In this document: positions 17,035 to 28,486 of the stretch, piece after piece
How positions within the stretch are numbered: the first letter of the stretch is position 1
Layout of the letters: the number at the start of each line of letters is the position of its first letter
NCBI RefSeq assembly: GCF_029382225.1
Contig: NZ_JARLTC010000033.1
Location: forward strand, 86,990 to 150,989
From: Spongiactinospora sp. TRM90649
GTDB lineage: Bacteria > Actinomycetota > Actinomycetes > Streptosporangiales > Streptosporangiaceae
Reading direction: 5' to 3'
DNA: 64,000 nucleotides
Position numbers and translations under genes: made by a program
Notes under the pieces: generated by a model
What the model saw: only the letters and a program-made list of their open reading frames with translations
Database searches by the model: none
What the model was told of the DNA's origin: nothing

Positions 17035-17325
17035 ATGACGGTCATCAGCGTCACCCGCTTCCAGGCCGATCCCGCGGACGCCGAGCTGGTTCAGGCCCGG
17101 CACGCCGACCTGGTCGCCGCGATCAGGGCGACTCGGTCCGGTCTCACCGAGGCGCGCCTCGGCCGGCTGAACAAGGAGACGTGGGTCGGCGTCTGGCGCT
17201 GGGATTCGGCCGCCGACCTGCGGGCGGCCCGCCAGGCCGCCGCCGGCGACCCCGCGGCCGTCGCGGCGTTCGCGGTCGCCCACGACGTCATGGCGGAGGA
17301 CATCGAGGTCCTGGCCGAGCTCTGA
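17035..17325 (+). CDS. Antibiotic-biosynthesis-monooxygenase (ABM) domain protein
   Basis: A 96-residue ferredoxin-like protein of the ABM/YgiN superfamily, starting MTVISVTRFQADPADAELVQ and continuing LTEARLGRLNKETWVGVWRW. Members act as small dimeric quinol or aromatic monooxygenases, or as heme-degrading enzymes. It is the only gene in the control range of the two TetR boxes, so it is the likely target of 16327. A GC-rich hairpin follows at 17340-17366. Confidence 0.8.
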   Translation: MTVISVTRFQADPADAELVQARHADLVAAIRATRSGLTEARLGRLNKETWVGVWRWDSAADLRAARQAAAGDPAAVAAFAVAHDVMAEDIEVLAEL

Positions 17326-17339
17326 CCGCCCGCCCCCGG

Positions 17340-17366
17340 CCCCGGCCCCCGACCCGGGGGCCGGGG
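17340..17366. terminator. GC-rich hairpin
   Basis: CCCCGGCCCCC and GGGGGCCGGGG are perfect 11-bp arms around a 5-base loop, between the monooxygenase stop and the ABC operon. It has no U-tract but is strong enough to act as an actinobacterial I-shaped terminator. Confidence 0.55.
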
Positions 17367-17402
17367 CTCCCTCGGCGAGCACCCCCGAAACGAGGAGACG
17401 AC

Positions 17403-18317
17403 GTGATCGAAATCGACGAGCTGACCAAGGTGTACGGCTCGGCGCAGGCCCCGGCGGTGGACGAGGTGTCCCTGCGCGTCCCCGCAGGCTCGGTCTTCGG
17501 CTTTCTGGGCCCAAACGGCGCAGGCAAGACCACCACCATCAAGATGCTGGCCGGCCTGCTGACCCCCACCTCCGGGCAGGTCCGGCTGGGCGGCTTCGAC
17601 GTGGCCCGGCAGCGTTCGGCCGCGATGGCGCGGTTCGGCGCCGTGCTGGAAGGCTCGCGCAACGTCTACTGGACCCTGTCCGCCTGGCAGAACCTGATGT
17701 ACTTCGGCCGCCTCAAGGGCATGCGAAAGGCCAGGGTCGCCGAGCGCGCCCGGGACCTGCTGACCGATCTGGACCTGTGGGAGCGCCGCCACGACAAGGT
17801 GGGCGGCTTCTCCCGGGGCATGCAGCAGAAGGTCGCGATCGCCGTCGCGCTGATCGCCGACCCGCCGATCGTGCTGCTGGACGAACCGACCCTCGGCCTG
17901 GACGTCGAGGCCACCCGCACCGTCAAGCACTGGATCGCCGAGCAGGCCCGCGAGCTCGGCACCACCGTCCTGCTCACCACCCACCAACTGGACGTCGCCG
18001 AGGAACTGTGCGACCGGGTGGCCGTCATGCGCGAGGGGCGGCTGGTGGCCGACCTGCCCACGCGGGAACTGCTGGCGCGGTTCCGCGACCGCGACCGCTA
18101 CGAGATCCGCGTCGAGGGAGCGGCGCCGTCCGGCTTCGACGCCGTCACCCGGGAGGGCGTCACCACGATCAACGTGCGGGTGAGCGATCCGCACGAGGTG
18201 TACGAGGTGGTCGAGCGGCTGCGCGCGCAGGGGGTCGTCCTGGAGTCGCTGACGCAGGTGCGGCCCGATCTGGAGGACGTGTTCCTCGCGTTGGTGAGCG
18301 GGCCGTCTCATGCGTGA
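17403..18317 (+). CDS. ABC transporter ATPase, DrrA-like
   Basis: A 304-residue ATPase subunit of an ABC-2 type exporter. It has Walker A FLGPNGAGKTTTIKMLAG, the signature VGGFSRGMQQKVAIAVAL (FSRGM in place of LSGGQ), Walker B IVLLDEPTLGLDVEATR, and the H-loop LTTHQLDVAEEL. A C-terminal extension of about 80 residues resembles the regulatory tail of DrrA-type drug ATPases. It starts at GTG 17403 behind the Shine-Dalgarno GAGGAG. Its stop overlaps the next gene by 8 bases, and two permease genes follow. A drug or lipid exporter is the natural reading; the substrate is unknown. Confidence 0.92.
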   Translation: MIEIDELTKVYGSAQAPAVDEVSLRVPAGSVFGFLGPNGAGKTTTIKMLAGLLTPTSGQVRLGGFDVARQRSAAMARFGAVLEGSRNVYWTLSAWQNLMYFGRLKGMRKARVAERARDLLTDLDLWERRHDKVGGFSRGMQQKVAIAVALIADPPIVLLDEPTLGLDVEATRTVKHWIAEQARELGTTVLLTTHQLDVAEELCDRVAVMREGRLVADLPTRELLARFRDRDRYEIRVEGAAPSGFDAVTREGVTTINVRVSDPHEVYEVVERLRAQGVVLESLTQVRPDLEDVFLALVSGPSHA

Positions 18318-19074
18318 GGTCCTGCGCGCGGAGATCGGCAAGGGCCTGCGCGTTCAGCTCGCTCACCCGGCCGGGCACGTGATCACGCTGCTGATCAGCA
18401 CGATGATGTACCTCGGCCTGCAGTTCGTGCTGGGCCAGGGCGAACTGCGCCAGGACCTGCTGCCGCGAACCCTGGTCGCCATCGGCGGCTACTGGTTCCT
18501 GCAGTACGCGGGCCTGGTGATGGTGGCCGACCTCATCGAGGAGAAGCGCGCCGGCACCTTCGCCCAGTCCCAGATGAGCACGGCGCCGCCGTGGCTGCCG
18601 ATGCTCGGCCGGCTGATCACCGCGTCGATCTTCGGGCTGGTCGTGGCCGTCGTCGCCGCCCTCGTTCCGATGGTGGTGGCCGGCATCGCGATCCCCTTGC
18701 GCTGGACGGCACTGCTGCCCGCCGTACTCCTGGGACTCAACGCGCTGGCCTTCACCTTCCTCCTGGCCGCCCTCGCCCTGGTCTCCCCGATGATCGGCGC
18801 CCTGCAATCGCTGTTCACCTCGCTGGTGCTGCTGCTCAACGGCTCGTTCCTGCCGCTGGAGCTGTACCCGGACTGGCTGGCCGCGGCGGCCAGGGTGCTG
18901 CCCACCACGCTGGGCATCGAGGCACTCGCCCAGACGCTGTTCGAGGACCGGGCCCTGGCCGAGGTCTGGGCCGGCGGCGCGCTGCCGTGGCTACTGGCCC
19001 ACACCCTCGCGCTCACCGCCGTCGCCGGCCTGCTTTTCGTCCGCAACCACCGCCGAGCTCTGGAGTCGCCATGA
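18310..19074 (+). CDS. ABC-2 type transporter permease
   Basis: A 254-residue membrane protein with about six hydrophobic segments, among them HVITLLISTMMYLGLQFVLG, ITASIFGLVVAVVAALVPMV and FTSLVLLLNGSFLPLELYP. The phrase NGSFLPLELYPDWLAAAARVL before the last segments is typical of ABC-2 permeases. It overlaps the ATPase gene by 8 bases and shares an ATGA with the second permease, so the three genes form a translationally coupled operon. Confidence 0.88.
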   Translation: MREVLRAEIGKGLRVQLAHPAGHVITLLISTMMYLGLQFVLGQGELRQDLLPRTLVAIGGYWFLQYAGLVMVADLIEEKRAGTFAQSQMSTAPPWLPMLGRLITASIFGLVVAVVAALVPMVVAGIAIPLRWTALLPAVLLGLNALAFTFLLAALALVSPMIGALQSLFTSLVLLLNGSFLPLELYPDWLAAAARVLPTTLGIEALAQTLFEDRALAEVWAGGALPWLLAHTLALTAVAGLLFVRNHRRALESP

Positions 19075-19868
19075 CCTTCGCCCGCGGATTGGCCGCCGAA
19101 GTCCACAAGGGCCTGGTCAACGTGCTCGCCGGATGGCGCGAGGCGCTGCTGGAGATGATCACTTTTCCGCTGTTCTACCTGCTCATCGTGCTGTTCATGG
19201 GACGTGGGCAACTGCGACCGGAGCTGCTGTTGCCGGTGTTGCTCGGCATGGTGGCGCTGACCTTCATCCATGAGCAGGTCAACCGGGTGTTCTGGAGCCA
19301 TCTGGGCGACATCCAGTCCGGCGTGCTGGAGCAGACCTATCTGACGCCGCTCCCCTCGGCCGCGAGCGTCCTCGGCCGGCAGGTCGCCGCCGTGATCGCG
19401 GCCGTGCCCACCGCGCTGGCCGTCCTGGCCACCGGTGCCGTCGCCATCATCCTCGGGGGCGGGCAGATGCCTTTCGACGCCCAGGTGATCGTGCCGCTGG
19501 CCGCCATCGTCCTGGGTACCTGCGGCCTGGCCCTCGTCCTGTGCGGGCTGACCCTGGTGTTCAAACGCATCGAGATCATCACCCAGTTGTCCGTGGCCCT
19601 CTACGCCATCGCCGGGGGCACCCTGGTGCCCCTCGCCGCCATGCCCGACCCGATCTCCTTCCTCAGCCGCCTGCTGGTCCCCATCGCCCCCGGCATCGAG
19701 GCGATGCGCGACATCCTGCTCGGCGGGCATTCCCTGGCCGCACTGCCCACCGGCTGGGGTCTCGGCTGGCTGCTGGTCCAGCCGCTGCTCATCACGGGGG
19801 CCGGGGTGGTGCTGTTCAACCGGCTCGAAAACCTCGCCCGGCACCGTGGCACCCTCGGCCGCTACTAG
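19071..19868 (+). CDS. ABC-2 type transporter permease, second subunit
   Basis: A 265-residue permease. The start at the ATGA overlap (MTFARGLAAEVHKGLVNVLA) is preferred to longer open frames. It has about six membrane segments, such as MITFPLFYLLIVLFMGRG and VLGTCGLALVLCGLTLVFKR, with GTLVPLAAMPDPISFLSRLL before the last one. Two different permeases with one ATPase imply a heterodimeric membrane part. A frameshifted TetR gene follows on the same strand. Confidence 0.88.
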   Translation: MTFARGLAAEVHKGLVNVLAGWREALLEMITFPLFYLLIVLFMGRGQLRPELLLPVLLGMVALTFIHEQVNRVFWSHLGDIQSGVLEQTYLTPLPSAASVLGRQVAAVIAAVPTALAVLATGAVAIILGGGQMPFDAQVIVPLAAIVLGTCGLALVLCGLTLVFKRIEIITQLSVALYAIAGGTLVPLAAMPDPISFLSRLLVPIAPGIEAMRDILLGGHSLAALPTGWGLGWLLVQPLLITGAGVVLFNRLENLARHRGTLGRY

Positions 19869-19966
19869 ACGGCGGCCCGGTCGGCGGTCAGGATGGCTGA
19901 ACCTCCTCGAAGAGGGCGAGGACTTCGGCGGGATCCGGGCTCACGAGGCGTTCCAGACCGGCAATC

Positions 19967-20668
19967 GTGATCTTCGCCCACCGGCCGGCCCTTGCCCGCA
20001 TCTGTTCCTCGCCGCGCCGCTCGGCCGGGAGCGGATCGTCGCCACCGCCATCGCCCTGGCCGACGAGGGCGGGCTGGAGGCCGTTGTCGCTGCGCGAGGT
20101 CGCCGCCGAGCTGGACGCCCGTCCGATGCGGCTGTACGGATACATCTCCACCAAGGAGGAGCTGTTCGACCTCATGGTGGACGAGGTCAACGGCGAGATC
20201 CTCCCCGAGGAGCGGTCCGGCGACTGGCGGGAGGCGCTGTCCGTCCTCGCCCACCGCACCAGGCAGGCCGCCCGCCGTCACGAATGGCCGGCCGACCTGC
20301 TCGGCGGCCGTCCGGTCCTGGGCCCGAACGCCCTCGCCGTGACCGAGACCACGCTCGCCGCCTTCGACGGCGTCGCCGACCTTGACACCGTCATGCGCGC
20401 CGTGGAGACCGTCAGCGCCTACTTCACCGGCACGATCAGACGCGAGATCACGCTTCTGCGCGCCGAGCGGGCCACGGGGCTGTCCGAGCGCGAGTGGCAG
20501 CGCGCCTCCGGCCCGCATGTGATGAGGATGCTGGCCACGGGCCGCTTTCCGGCGCTGGCCAGGGTCGTGCACGACGGCACGGACGTGGACGCCGAGACGA
20601 CCTTCACGACCGGTTTGGAGTGGGTCCTCGACGCCGTGGCCGCCAACCTCGCCAACCCGCCCGCGTGA
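19967..20668 (+). pseudogene. TetR family regulator with a frameshift
   Basis: The body from 20086 reads SLREVAAELDARPMRLYGYI and EELFDLMVDEVNGEILPEER, a TetR recognition helix and first pocket helix, and ends at 20668. The first HTH helix, PLGRERIVATAIALADEGGL, lies in a neighbouring frame at about 20017-20085. One extra base near 20085 separates them: GCC GTT GTC GCT would read GCC GTG TCG CT without one T. The exact start is unclear. It would be the regulator of the ABC operon upstream. A sequencing error is possible; otherwise it is a recently inactivated gene. Confidence 0.7.
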
Positions 20669-20671
20669 CCC

Positions 20672-21241
20672 TCAGCCGGCGGTCTTCGTGTGCAGGTAGA
20701 GGTCGCGCAGCAGGCAGACCTCCGACAGGTGGTGGATCAGTTCGCGGTTGATGTGCAGCACCAGGTCGGCCATGGGCGCGTCGGGGAAGGGCTCTTTCGG
20801 GCCGATCGGCGCCCTTAGCGCGGCGTCGTCGAGGCCGGAGACTCCGGTCAGCCAGGTGTCGAGCTGGGTCGTGAGCTGGTCGAGCGCGGTGGCGGCGTCG
20901 CCCGCGTAGTCCCAGGTCTCATAGGACGCCTCGGGTGCGCCGAAGTGCGCCGCGTTGCGGGCGGCGAGCACGCCGACGGTGACGTGGCCGAGCCGCCAGG
21001 CGATCGTGGTGAAGGGGACGGGGTCGGGCGTGGGGAAGCCGTACTCGATGGTGAAGTCTCCGGCACCGGCCTGGGTGGGCGCCGTCGAGGTGCCGCGCGG
21101 CCGGATGCTCCAGGCGTCCGGGACGGGTGACCAGAAGTACTCGTCGTCGGTCAGGCCCTCCAGCCGGGCTCGGATCTGGCGGTTCCAGTGCGCCTCCCAC
21201 TGTTCGCGCAGGGCCCGGTTCCAGGTGAAGTTCGCATCCAT
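20672..21241 (-). CDS. DinB-like protein
   Basis: A 189-residue four-helix-bundle protein of the DinB/YfiT-like superfamily. It starts MDANFTWNRALREQWEAHWN with GGAG just upstream, contains RLEGLTDDEYFWSPVPDAWS and ends with VLHINRELIHHLSEVCLLRD, whose HINRELIHH corresponds to the last metal-binding His motif of the family. Members are metal-dependent thiol transferases or hydrolases, often stress-induced. Its stop lies 4 bases from the convergent TetR remnant. Two TTCG-N5-CGAA boxes lie 220-250 bases upstream, in front of a gap without a gene. Confidence 0.8.
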   Translation of the reverse strand: MDANFTWNRALREQWEAHWNRQIRARLEGLTDDEYFWSPVPDAWSIRPRGTSTAPTQAGAGDFTIEYGFPTPDPVPFTTIAWRLGHVTVGVLAARNAAHFGAPEASYETWDYAGDAATALDQLTTQLDTWLTGVSGLDDAALRAPIGPKEPFPDAPMADLVLHINRELIHHLSEVCLLRDLYLHTKTAG

Positions 21242-21459
21242 GTCTCCACCCTGACATCCCTGGCGGACAGGATCGGTCCGCTTTGGCTGGCAGGCTGGCG
21301 GCCAGGGACTTGGCACCGACCGATCCGGTCCACACGGGCTGCGCGGCGACCGGGGCGGGCTCGATCCGGCCGTCCGACAGGGCCGACGGCATCGGAATGC
21401 GCGCCAAAGCCGAAGACGATGTCTTGTTCGGACACTGCACCGCCCCCAAAAGGATATGG

Positions 21460-21472
21460 TTCGTGCCACGAA
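21460..21472. promoter_or_regulatory. MarR-type box 1
   Basis: TTCG-TGCCA-CGAA (perfect TTCGTG/CACGAA arms) upstream of the DinB-like gene and just behind the MarR gene. It is one of three boxes of the form TTCG-N5-CGAA here. Confidence 0.6.
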
Positions 21473-21481
21473 TCATATTAG

Positions 21482-21494
21482 TTCGTTGCGCGAA
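21482..21494. promoter_or_regulatory. MarR-type box 2
   Basis: TTCG-TTGCG-CGAA, preceded by TTAG, 22 bases from box 1 (two helical turns). With its flank it closely matches the complement of box 3. Confidence 0.6.
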
Positions 21495-21506
21495 CCGAAA
21501 CGAGGA

Positions 21507-21971
21507 TCAGCGGGCGGCGTCCGGCTCCACGAAGACGGTGGGCACTTTGTTGTCGGCCACCACGCGCGTGAGCAGGACGGCGAGCGCGTCCCGCTCGGCG
21601 GGCCCGAGCCCCGAGGTCAGCTCCTCGACGCGGCGGCAGGTGCCGGCGTAGAACTCGTCGGCCAGCTTGGCGCCCCGTTTGGTGAGCTCCACCCGCACCG
21701 CGCGGGAGTCCTGCGCGTCGGGCCTGCGCTGGACCAGGCCGTTGCGCTCGCTGCGGTCGATCAGCCCGGTCAGGCTGGACTTGGCCAGGCCGAGCACCGT
21801 GCCCAGCTCGCCCATGCCGTACGGCCGGGCCATCAGCACGCACAGCAACTGGCCCTGCTGCTGCGTGAGACCGTACTCGCGGGCCGAATCCACGTACACG
21901 GCGTTCACCAGGAAAGTGGACCGGACCAGCGCCGTCACCACGCCGAGCCGGACATCGACATGCTCACTCAC
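21507..21971 (-). CDS. MarR family regulator
   Basis: A 154-residue MarR protein. The winged helix reads YGLTQQQGQLLCVLMARPYG, MGELGTVLGLAKSSLTGLID and RSERNGLVQRRPDAQDSRAV, the last being the wing with its usual Asp-Arg. N- and C-terminal helices form the dimer interface. A TTCG-N5-CGAA box lies 18 bases before its start and two more lie behind its 3' end, before the DinB-like gene on the same strand, so autoregulation and control of the next gene are likely. Confidence 0.92.
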   Translation of the reverse strand: MSEHVDVRLGVVTALVRSTFLVNAVYVDSAREYGLTQQQGQLLCVLMARPYGMGELGTVLGLAKSSLTGLIDRSERNGLVQRRPDAQDSRAVRVELTKRGAKLADEFYAGTCRRVEELTSGLGPAERDALAVLLTRVVADNKVPTVFVEPDAAR

Positions 21972-21988
21972 CGGCCCAGGCTAACAAA

Positions 21989-22001
21989 TTCGCGGGACGA
22001 A
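21989..22001. promoter_or_regulatory. MarR-type box 3
   Basis: TTCG-CGGGA-CGAA, 18 bases before the MarR start; on the complement it reads TTAGTTCGTCCCGCGAA, matching TTAGTTCGTTGCGCGAA at box 2. Confidence 0.65.
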
Positions 22002-22092
22002 CTAACCGGATTCCAGCAGGGCCCTCCCGAAGGAGCGAGCCGGTCAGGAATCGAGAAGCGCCGGGACCCCCGCCGCACCTAGCCTCACCGGC

Positions 22093-22503
22093 ATGGACAT
22101 GAGCGTTCACGCGAGCTTCCTGCCGCACGACGACCCGGAGGCGACCCTCGTCTTCTACCGCGACCTCCTCGGGTTCGAGGTCCGCGGCGACGTCGGCTAC
22201 GACGGGCTGCGCTGGATCACGGTCGGCCCGGCCGGCCGCCCTGGCGCGTCCATCGTGCTGCAACCGCCGGTGGTCGACCCCGGTGTCACCGAGCACGAGC
22301 GCCGGACAATAGCTGAGATGATGGCCAAAGGCACCTACGCCGGTATTGTCTTGGCCGTCACCGACCTCGACGGCGCCTTCGAACGACTGCGGGCCGCCGA
22401 GGTCGAGATCGTCCAGGAACCGACCGAGCAGCCCTACGGCGTTCGCGACTGCGCCGTCCGCGATCCGGCAGGCAACATGATCCGCATCAACGAGCTGCGC
22501 TGA
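22093..22503 (+). CDS. VOC family protein
   Basis: A 136-residue single-module VOC protein. It contains HDDPEATLVFYRDLLGFEVR, the strand GLRWITVGPAGRPGASIVLQ and the closing RDCAVRDPAGNMIRINELR, with the usual final Glu metal ligand. It is probably a small-molecule binding or glyoxalase/bleomycin-resistance-type protein. It lies 120 bases before the UvrA-like gene on the same strand and could be co-transcribed with it. Confidence 0.86.
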   Translation: MDMSVHASFLPHDDPEATLVFYRDLLGFEVRGDVGYDGLRWITVGPAGRPGASIVLQPPVVDPGVTEHERRTIAEMMAKGTYAGIVLAVTDLDGAFERLRAAEVEIVQEPTEQPYGVRDCAVRDPAGNMIRINELR

Positions 22504-22623
22504 GCCACCCCAGGCCGGCCGCACCAGACAAAGCAGACATACATCTCATTGCTGGTTAAATCAGTCGGGCGACGCCGACGGGGAGACCGCGAAGACGGCC
22601 CCCGAGTACTGGATGGAGACAAG

Positions 22624-25001
<2,378 letters not shown>

Positions 25002-25017
<16 letters not shown>

Positions 25018-26222
25018 CCGGCCGCCGCTGTTCGCGTTCGGTGGCCGCCGAGCGCGAACAGCAGCGCCGCCGCCGTCAGCGCCACGCCGAACCACACGAC
25101 GCTCGTGACGCCCAGGTGGTCGGCGAACAGCCCGCCGAACAGCGCCCCGAGCGCGATGGACGTGTTGTAGCCCATGGTGTTGAGCGACATCGCGGCCTCG
25201 AAGGTCTCGGGGGCGGCGGCCTGCGTCATGTTGACCTGGCTGAGCTGGGCGACGCCGAAGGACAGGCCCCACAGGACCATCGCGACGATCGCGCCGGCCA
25301 GGCCCTGGCCGATGGTGAGCAGCGCCAGCAGCGACACCATCAGGCCCGCGCTGCCGACGATGAACCCGCGCCGCGGATCGCGGTGCACGGTGGATCCGGC
25401 GATGAGGTTCCCTGCCGCGCCGCCGACACCGTAGATCATCAGCACCACCGTGATGAAGAACGGCGTGGCCGACGCGCTGTCCTCCAGGAAGGGCCGCACG
25501 AAGGTGTACGCCCCGAAGTGGCCGAGCACGAACAGCACCACCGCGACCAGCACCGAACGCAGCCGCGCGTTTCTGAGCGGCAGCCCGAAGACCTCACGGA
25601 CCGAGACCGCGTTCGCCGACGGCAGCGACGGCACCAGGACGACGACCGCGAGGAACACCAGCGCGCTCAGGCCCGCCCAGATGAGGAACGTGGCCCGCCA
25701 TCCGGCGAGGCTCTCCAGCAGTGTGCCCAGCGGGATGCCCACGACGGCGGCGACCGAGATGCCGGACATCACCACCGCCGCGGCCTTGCCGGCCTGGCGT
25801 TCGGGGACCATGCGCATGGCCATGCTCACGCCGATCGCCCAGAACACGCCGCTGGCGAATCCCATGGTCAGGCGCGTCGCCAGGACCAGCGGGTAACTCG
25901 GCGAGACGGCGGTGACCAGGTTTCCCAGCACCAGGATCACCAGCAGCGTCGAGAGCAGCACGCGGCGGTTGACGCGCCGGGTCCACGCCACGATGAACGG
26001 CACTCCCAGGCCGGCCGACACGCCGTACAACGTGACCATCAGGCCAGCGGCGCCAACGGATATGCCCAAGCTCGTGCTCACCGGGGTGAGCAGGCCGACG
26101 GGCATCAGCTCGGTGGTGAGAAAGACGAACAGGCTGGCCGTGATCGCGGCGACGCCGAGCCATGGCCGCAGCGCCGTGCGAGGCCGGTCGTCGTAGGTGA
26201 TCACTTCTTCACTCAGACTCAT
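25002..26222 (-). CDS. MFS transporter, drug-efflux type
   Basis: A 406-residue, 12-segment major facilitator starting MSLSEEVITYDDRPRTALRP. It has the early FVFLTTELMPVGLLTPVSTS motif of the AraJ/NepI/Cml-type DHA group and GVPFIVAWTRRVNRRVLLS, a variant of the motif-A loop after segment 2. Segment 5 contains GIPLGTLLESLAGWRATFLI (motif C region). It probably exports drugs or sugars. It is divergent from LysR at 26304, the likely regulator. Confidence 0.88.
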
Positions 26223-26303
26223 GGAATCAAGGGTGCGCGAAGAGCGATCAATGAGTCCAACGCATACTTGTAATCGCGATCAATCGTGCTGCACGATGGA
26301 TGG

Positions 26304-27164
26304 ATGGAGCTGCAGCAACTCAGGTACGTCCTGGCCGTCGCCGAGACCAGCAACTTCACCCGGGCGGCGGAACGCTGTCGCGTGGTGCAGTCGGCGCTCA
26401 GCCATCAGATCGCCGGGCTTGAGCGGGAGCTGGGCGCCCGGCTGTTCGAGCGGACCAGCCGGCGCGTGCGGCTGACGCCCGCTGGGGAGGCGTTCCTGCC
26501 CGCCGCCCGTGCCTGCCTGGACGCCGCGGACCGCGCGCGGGCCGACGTCGCCGCCGCGAGCGGGGAGATCCGCGGACGGCTGGCCGTCGGCGCCATCCCC
26601 ACGCTCACGGCGGTCGATCTGCCGGTCGCGCTGCGTGAGTACTGCCACCGCCATCCGCGCGTCCACATCACGCTCATCTCGGCGGGCAGTGAGGCGCTGA
26701 TCGAGCGGGTCCGGCGGGGCGAGGCGGACGCCGCCTTCCTCGGCCTGCCGCCCCGCGCGGAACCGAAGGGCGTGGAAAGCCGCCGCCTGGGCGGCGGCGA
26801 GCTGGTCGCGGTCGTCGCCCCCGATCACCCCCTGGCGGGCGGCGAGGCCGACCTGCGGGCGCTGGCGGGCGAGCGGTTCATCGACTTCCGCGCGGGCCAC
26901 GCCGGGCGGGCGCAGTCCGACGAGGCGTTCGCGGCGGTCGGGGTGCGCCGTGAGGTGCCCTTCGAGGTGTCCTCGGGCGACTTCATGGCCGATCTGGTAC
27001 GGCAGGGCCTCGGCGTGGGCATGCTGCCCGCCGCGTACGCGCCGCGCTTCGCCGACCTGCGGACCGTCCGGCTGCGCGACGCGCCCACGCGCGTGGAGTA
27101 CCTGATCTGGGACAAACGGCCCTCCCCGGCCGCCGCCGCCTTCCTCGAACTGATCACCACGTGA
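26304..27164 (+). CDS. LysR family regulator
   Basis: A 286-residue LysR protein, start MELQQLRYVLAVAETSNFTR. The HTH is RAAERCRVVQSALSHQIAGL with the wing LFERTSRRVRLTPAGEAFLP. The ligand domain runs from about residue 88 (GRLAVGAIPTLTAVDLP) to the end and resembles the OxyR/CatM-type fold. A Met 18 bases further upstream is possible but gives a non-family extension. GCGATCAAT occurs twice upstream (near 26244 and 26277), a possible binding pattern. The 3' end overlaps the convergent P450 gene by 11 bases. Confidence 0.92.
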   Translation: MELQQLRYVLAVAETSNFTRAAERCRVVQSALSHQIAGLERELGARLFERTSRRVRLTPAGEAFLPAARACLDAADRARADVAAASGEIRGRLAVGAIPTLTAVDLPVALREYCHRHPRVHITLISAGSEALIERVRRGEADAAFLGLPPRAEPKGVESRRLGGGELVAVVAPDHPLAGGEADLRALAGERFIDFRAGHAGRAQSDEAFAAVGVRREVPFEVSSGDFMADLVRQGLGVGMLPAAYAPRFADLRTVRLRDAPTRVEYLIWDKRPSPAAAAFLELITT

Positions 27165-28335
27165 CCGGCAGGGCGGTCAGCCCACCGCTCATCGACCGCG
27201 AGTCGATGCTCAGCTCGTCGACCGCGCACCCCAGCTTCATGGTGGGGAACCGGGCCGCGAGCCGGGAGAAGACGGCCTTCAGCTCCATCCGGGCCAGCGG
27301 CGCGCCGATGCAGTAGCGCGAGCCGTGGCCGAAGGTCAGGTGCGGCAACGGCTCGCGGCCGAGGTCGAAGCGGTCCGCGTCGGCGAACACGGTGGCGTCG
27401 TGGTTGGCGGCGCCGTTGTCCAGCAGCACCAGGTCGCCCGTCTTCACCTGGGCGCCCTCGAACTCGAAGTCGGTGCGGGCGTAGCGGGGGATTCCCCGGC
27501 CGCCCAGCCGGGGGGCGCGCAGGACCTCCTCCACCGCCGCGTCGATCCGCGCCGGGTCCTCGGCCAGGGCCCGCCACTGGCCGGGGGTGGCCAGCAGCCA
27601 CAGCACGCCCAGGCCGATCGTCGTCACGGTGGTCTCGTGCCCGGCGAACAGCAGGGACATCCCCAGACCTGCCGCCTCGTCGTCCGACACGCCCTCGGTG
27701 GCGGCCAGCCGGGAGATCACGTCGGCGTCGGGGTCGCCCTCGGCGCGTTTGCAGGCCACCAGCTCGCGGCCGTAGACGAACAGGTCGGCGAAGCCCTGCG
27801 TGGAGCGGGCCCGGTCGGTGGCGTCGGCGGCGGCCATGGTCCAGGCCCGAAAGCGGGTCCGGTCGTCGAACGGCACGCCGAGCAGCTCGCAGATCACCGC
27901 GATCGGCAGCGGCAGCGCCAGCGAGACGTGCAGGTCGGCCGGGGGACCGGCGGCCTCGATCTGGTCCAGGAACTCGCCGGTGAAGGTCTCGACGCTCTCC
28001 CGCAGAGCGCGCATGCGCCTGGGGGAGAAGTGCGGCTGCAGCAGTGCGCGCATCCGGGTGTGGTCGGCGTGCTCGGTGTCGAAGTCGCCCATCGGCCCGC
28101 CGAACATCACCGACTCGCCCATCCGGGAGGCGCGTTCGGGGTCGCGGTGGGCGCGGCCGAGACGGTCGTCGTCGAGCAGGCCGCGGACCTCCCGGTAGCC
28201 GGTCACCAGCCAGCCCGGGTGCCCCACGGCGGTGCGGATCGGATGGATCGGGCTTTGTGCCTGTAGCCTGCGCAGCAACGGGGCAGGGTGGAGCAGATCG
28301 GGTTGCGCGAACGGGAGTCGCACGGGATCTGTCAT
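27154..28335 (-). CDS. Cytochrome P450
   Basis: A 393-residue bacterial class I cytochrome P450. The I-helix oxygen-activation motif is LLFAGHETTVTTIG, the K-helix ExxR lies in EEVLRAPRLGGRG, and the heme loop is LTFGHGSRYCIGAPLAR with the Cys ligand. The start MTDPVRLPFAQPDLLHP follows a GGGGGA stretch; an open frame 25 residues longer is unlike P450s. The family resembles CYP107/CYP105-type monooxygenases used in natural-product or xenobiotic oxidation. No ferredoxin gene is adjacent. It is divergent from the VOC gene at 28487. Confidence 0.93.
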   Translation of the reverse strand: MTDPVRLPFAQPDLLHPAPLLRRLQAQSPIHPIRTAVGHPGWLVTGYREVRGLLDDDRLGRAHRDPERASRMGESVMFGGPMGDFDTEHADHTRMRALLQPHFSPRRMRALRESVETFTGEFLDQIEAAGPPADLHVSLALPLPIAVICELLGVPFDDRTRFRAWTMAAADATDRARSTQGFADLFVYGRELVACKRAEGDPDADVISRLAATEGVSDDEAAGLGMSLLFAGHETTVTTIGLGVLWLLATPGQWRALAEDPARIDAAVEEVLRAPRLGGRGIPRYARTDFEFEGAQVKTGDLVLLDNGAANHDATVFADADRFDLGREPLPHLTFGHGSRYCIGAPLARMELKAVFSRLAARFPTMKLGCAVDELSIDSRSMSGGLTALPVTW

Positions 28336-28486
28336 GGTTCCCCCAAACACATGAGGAGACATATCCCCATACTCCCCCTCCATGGTCGCCAAGGCAGCGC
28401 ATATCGCCACTCGGAGGTTGTCGAATCCGACGGCGCGCCGATCGTCAGAGGAGTGAGAGGCAACGAGCCTCGGATGGAGGACTCAG

